64,000 bases of DNA, from positions 4,679,434 to 4,743,433 of the forward strand of contig CM060477.1 in the NCBI GenBank assembly GCA_030544235.1. Reading direction: 5' to 3'. The notes beneath the pieces were generated by a model. It searched no databases. It saw only the letters and a list, made by a program, of their open reading frames with translations, and had not been told where the DNA came from. A program made the position numbers and the translations under genes. Numbering within the stretch: position 1 is the first letter of the stretch; every line of letters starts with the position of its first letter. The DNA is from Lepturacanthus savala. Its lineage: Eukaryota > Chordata > Actinopteri > Scombriformes > Trichiuridae. Of the stretch, positions 61,363 through 64,000 are shown piece by piece.

Positions 61363-64000
61363 GTTGATACGACAGTGCAATAACAATTTGAATATTAAAA
61401 ATAATAAGGAATGACATTTTAATTTGTTTATAGTAGAAGATTGACAGCTCGGCGAGACGTGATTCACATCGCTGATCCGTCCTGTAATGACTGAGGGCAA
61501 AGTTTGGATTATAGTTCACTCAAAATAGGATTTTTTTCTGGCTGTATTATCGGTGAATTTCACACAACACAGTCAGATTGCTTCTGGAAGCTTGTGTAAA
61601 AGGATTAATCACAATCAACTGCGAAGGGAGCGAATTGATTTCTGGAGTGCTGTCAGATTATAGTTTACAAAGGTAGACCGTCTGGACCGATGCAGCTGCT
61701 GTTATCAGCCGAGAAGCACACGGAATTCACTCACAACTGCAAAACAAATGCACAAAGCAACCCGTGGTCATGCTGTTACGGAATGATGTGGGTGATTTTG
61801 TAAGATATTCTAGGTACTGGACATCGACAGTACCACTTTCGTGAACTTAAAAGTTTCTTTTTTGGCCTTCGTTATTTGGATTGCGAATAAAAAAGGGGAC
61901 AAACGGGTTGAAGTTGGCAGCGGAGTCACAGCTACTATGTCCATATGTATGCGCCTTTCCCTCCAGCGGTAATTGTTGCTTCAGACTTTGAGGTGGCTAC
62001 TATGAGGTGAGAGGAAGCTGCTACCAGCTCAGTTACAGTCTGAGCTCCCAGCAGAAAGGACTACTGCTAAATACAGAGCAGCTCGTCTGTCCCCAGTAGT
62101 GTAACAGGATCTGGGAGAGGCCAGCCGACCATTATCACCACACTCTGTCTGGCCAACAGATTTGACTAAAGCTCTATCTCCCACCGCAGGAAGCACTAAA
62201 CAGCTCCTTTGTGTGCACATAAAAGCTACTGTAAGTTTAGATCCTCCCTCTGTAATATACTTATTCAACGCATATGCAAGGCAGTGATTACACAGCTCAG
62301 ACAGTAAACACGAAACAGGGCAGACAATATTAATATCCTGGCGTTTATTTTCGGCACTGTGGAGCGCTGGCTTTATTTTCCTTCTGTGTTTCTTTCTCCA
62401 GACTTTTGTTGCAAAAGATGAATTGGCCCAAAGATCCTGAATGAAGCGAGCACCAGCTCAGCTAAAACAAAACTATATTGGTCATAAAACAAAAACAATA
62501 TCAACAGCTACTTAAACTACATTTCTAAGAGTGAAGAGGGCTTTTTGAATCTAGTCTTTTTAGTTTCTTGGGGTGCATTAAGGCTCTTGCTGCAGCAGTG
62601 TTTTTTTTTTTTTGCTTTGTTTTTCCATTCACATCAGTGCTATCTGAGTGTATTGATTAAGGACAGGGCAGGGCCACAGTATGTGCACCATCTGCAACAA
62701 TCGCAGCCCTTCAAATCGATGGAAGAGTGGGCAAGGTTTTCGTCTGACCCTGGACCCAACGACAATCATGTGCATGACAAGATGAATAGCAGAGAAATCA
62801 TGGAAATTTTAGATGACATGGGTTTGGTAACAGCTTAGTATATTTCATGATATTATATATATTTCCTATATTTCAATATAAATGTCTGAAGTTGCAGGCG
62901 CTCAATATACTTTATATGGAGCTGATATGTGAAAATTTACTCAGCACTATTCGATCTTCAATCAGGCATTCAATTATAGTGTTTACAATAAAAGTGTAAA
63001 ATCTCTCGCTAAATGTAACCCAGCAACAGCTATCCTGTAAATACATGTATTCTCATGGTGGCATATTGTACATTGCGATGCTAACCATATATAGCGAGTC
63101 CAGCTGAGCCATGTTTCAGCTTATCACAAACCACTGACTGATTTATTTGTGTCTGTGCACATGCTTGTGTAGGGTGTAAGATATCATCTGCGCTTACGTT
63201 ATGTAATGCTAATATTTTCAGTATGTCTCAGTGATGTAATGTGTGTGTATGTGCATGAGCTTGTGTAACACGGTAATATATCTTCCCAAACATCATCTCA
63301 CTCACAATCCCAGAGAGACTAATTCTAATTAAAACTCTGGCCTCGCCTGCTGCACAACTACATGGTCCCCTGTGGTCAAATAGAAATACTACTTGATCCC
63401 TGCTTACAACCTGACATGCAGGGATCAGTGCTAACCTGTATGATTTAGACAGATGGATGTTGGCAGTTCATCTTGCCCACGCTGAGGCTATAGATTGGTG
63501 TCACATGGCAGTGTGTTCATATAATGGACTTGGGATCGTTCATGTTTTGCTATGTATTAATGATCAAATCCTTTGAAATGACAATCGTGCAAATGAGCAC
63601 TGACTGTTGGAGAGATGAGCAGCTGAGTGTAAAAGCAAAATCTCAGGAGGACAATCAAATATAATGAGAATCTCTAAAGGCCTTTGTTAGAAAGGGTGAG
63701 AGACAGACAGAGAGGCTCTGGTACTTTTAACAATCAGTTATCTCTGATTTGATGCTTCATCTTATTTGAGAAATTAGAATATCTCTAAATGTTTTAAGCT
63801 TTTGGATAAAACAAGCAATTTAATGATATCACCTTGCACTTTGTAAGAGTTGATTTTTTTATTATTTTCTCTTTAGGGCATGAGACCGCTGACAATGGGT
63901 GAAGCAGGTGAAGCCCTGTTGTATCTGTAAGGATTCTTTCTCGGCCAATAATTGTACATTTTTTGGTTTGCATTAATGGGCATTGCAAAGTGGCTTTGGA

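Larger units (their letters stand above)
57030..64000 (+). other. plcb1: plcb1 intron 3, incomplete (at least 6,971 bases)
   Basis: Begins with GTAAGC and runs past the window end. Contains the two retroelement-tail copies at 57.6 and 61.2 kb, a CA run at 59692-59704 and otherwise unassigned sequence. I checked pyrimidine-rich acceptor-like sites near 62400 and 63876; neither is followed by PLC beta coding sequence. Confidence 0.85.

Noticed and set aside
62545..62838. 97-codon frame ending in an acidic stretch (MEILDDMGLVTA)
   Set aside because: Starts at TTG, includes a poly-F run from a T tract and shows no PLC beta or other family likeness; the end looks protein-like but is too short to call.
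63877..63917. Candidate plcb1 exon 4 after a TTTTCTCTTTAG acceptor and before CAG/GTGAAG
   Set aside because: The 41 or fewer bases do not encode the D-P-K opening expected for the next PLC beta exon and would break the phase-0 frame.

Overview
This is a vertebrate nuclear genomic window, most likely from a percomorph (spiny-rayed) teleost fish. The base composition is AT-leaning, with many long di- and tetranucleotide microsatellites and short dispersed transposon relics. Several relics match repeats I recall as typical of percomorph genomes (for example around 15.4-15.5 kb and 29.5-30.0 kb). The one gene I can support is the 5' end of plcb1 (phospholipase C beta 1) on the + strand. Species assignment from sequence alone is not possible.

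Layout. From 1 to about 21.4 kb I see no protein-coding gene. This upstream DNA holds microsatellites, a hAT-like MITE with an internal AT tract (14.6-15.2 kb), a decayed LINE fragment on the minus strand (16.9-17.3 kb), a longer L2/Rex1-type LINE relic on the + strand (18.0-19.1 kb) and a separate LINE 3' end (20.7-21.0 kb). The plcb1 promoter and 5' leader occupy about 21.41-21.88 kb: two inverted CCAAT motifs, CpG-rich sequence, a pure CT tract and at least three upstream AUGs.

The gene. Coding exon 1 (21880-21978, 33 codons), exon 2 (27098-27175, 26 codons) and exon 3 (56961-57029, 23 codons) are joined by phase-0 introns of 5,119 and 29,785 bases, and a third intron runs off the window. 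Together they encode the first 82 residues: the N-terminal tail and the start of the PH domain. The rest of the PH domain, the EF hands, the catalytic X/Y barrel, C2 and the C-terminal coiled coil must lie beyond 64000.

Introns. Intron 1 has a perfect 12-bp stem-loop 24 bases after the exon 1 donor, an exon-like open stretch on the minus strand, and a 55-bp inverted repeat pair just before exon 2. Intron 2 carries a percomorph-type long-TIR element, a 98-base CA tract, an L1-like ORF1 relic, a complete tRNA-derived SINE with target-site duplications, two hAT-type MITEs (one with a perfect 8-bp duplication), a 202-bp tandem duplication and an interleaved inverted repeat. Intron 3 has two copies of one retroelement tail.

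I found no CRISPR array, operon, RNA gene or novel protein system. The most interesting signals are cis-regulatory or structural: upstream AUGs including one overlapping the plcb1 start, the intron hairpins, the possible echo of exon 1 in intron 2, and the unassigned exon-like stretch at 22.7-22.9 kb.
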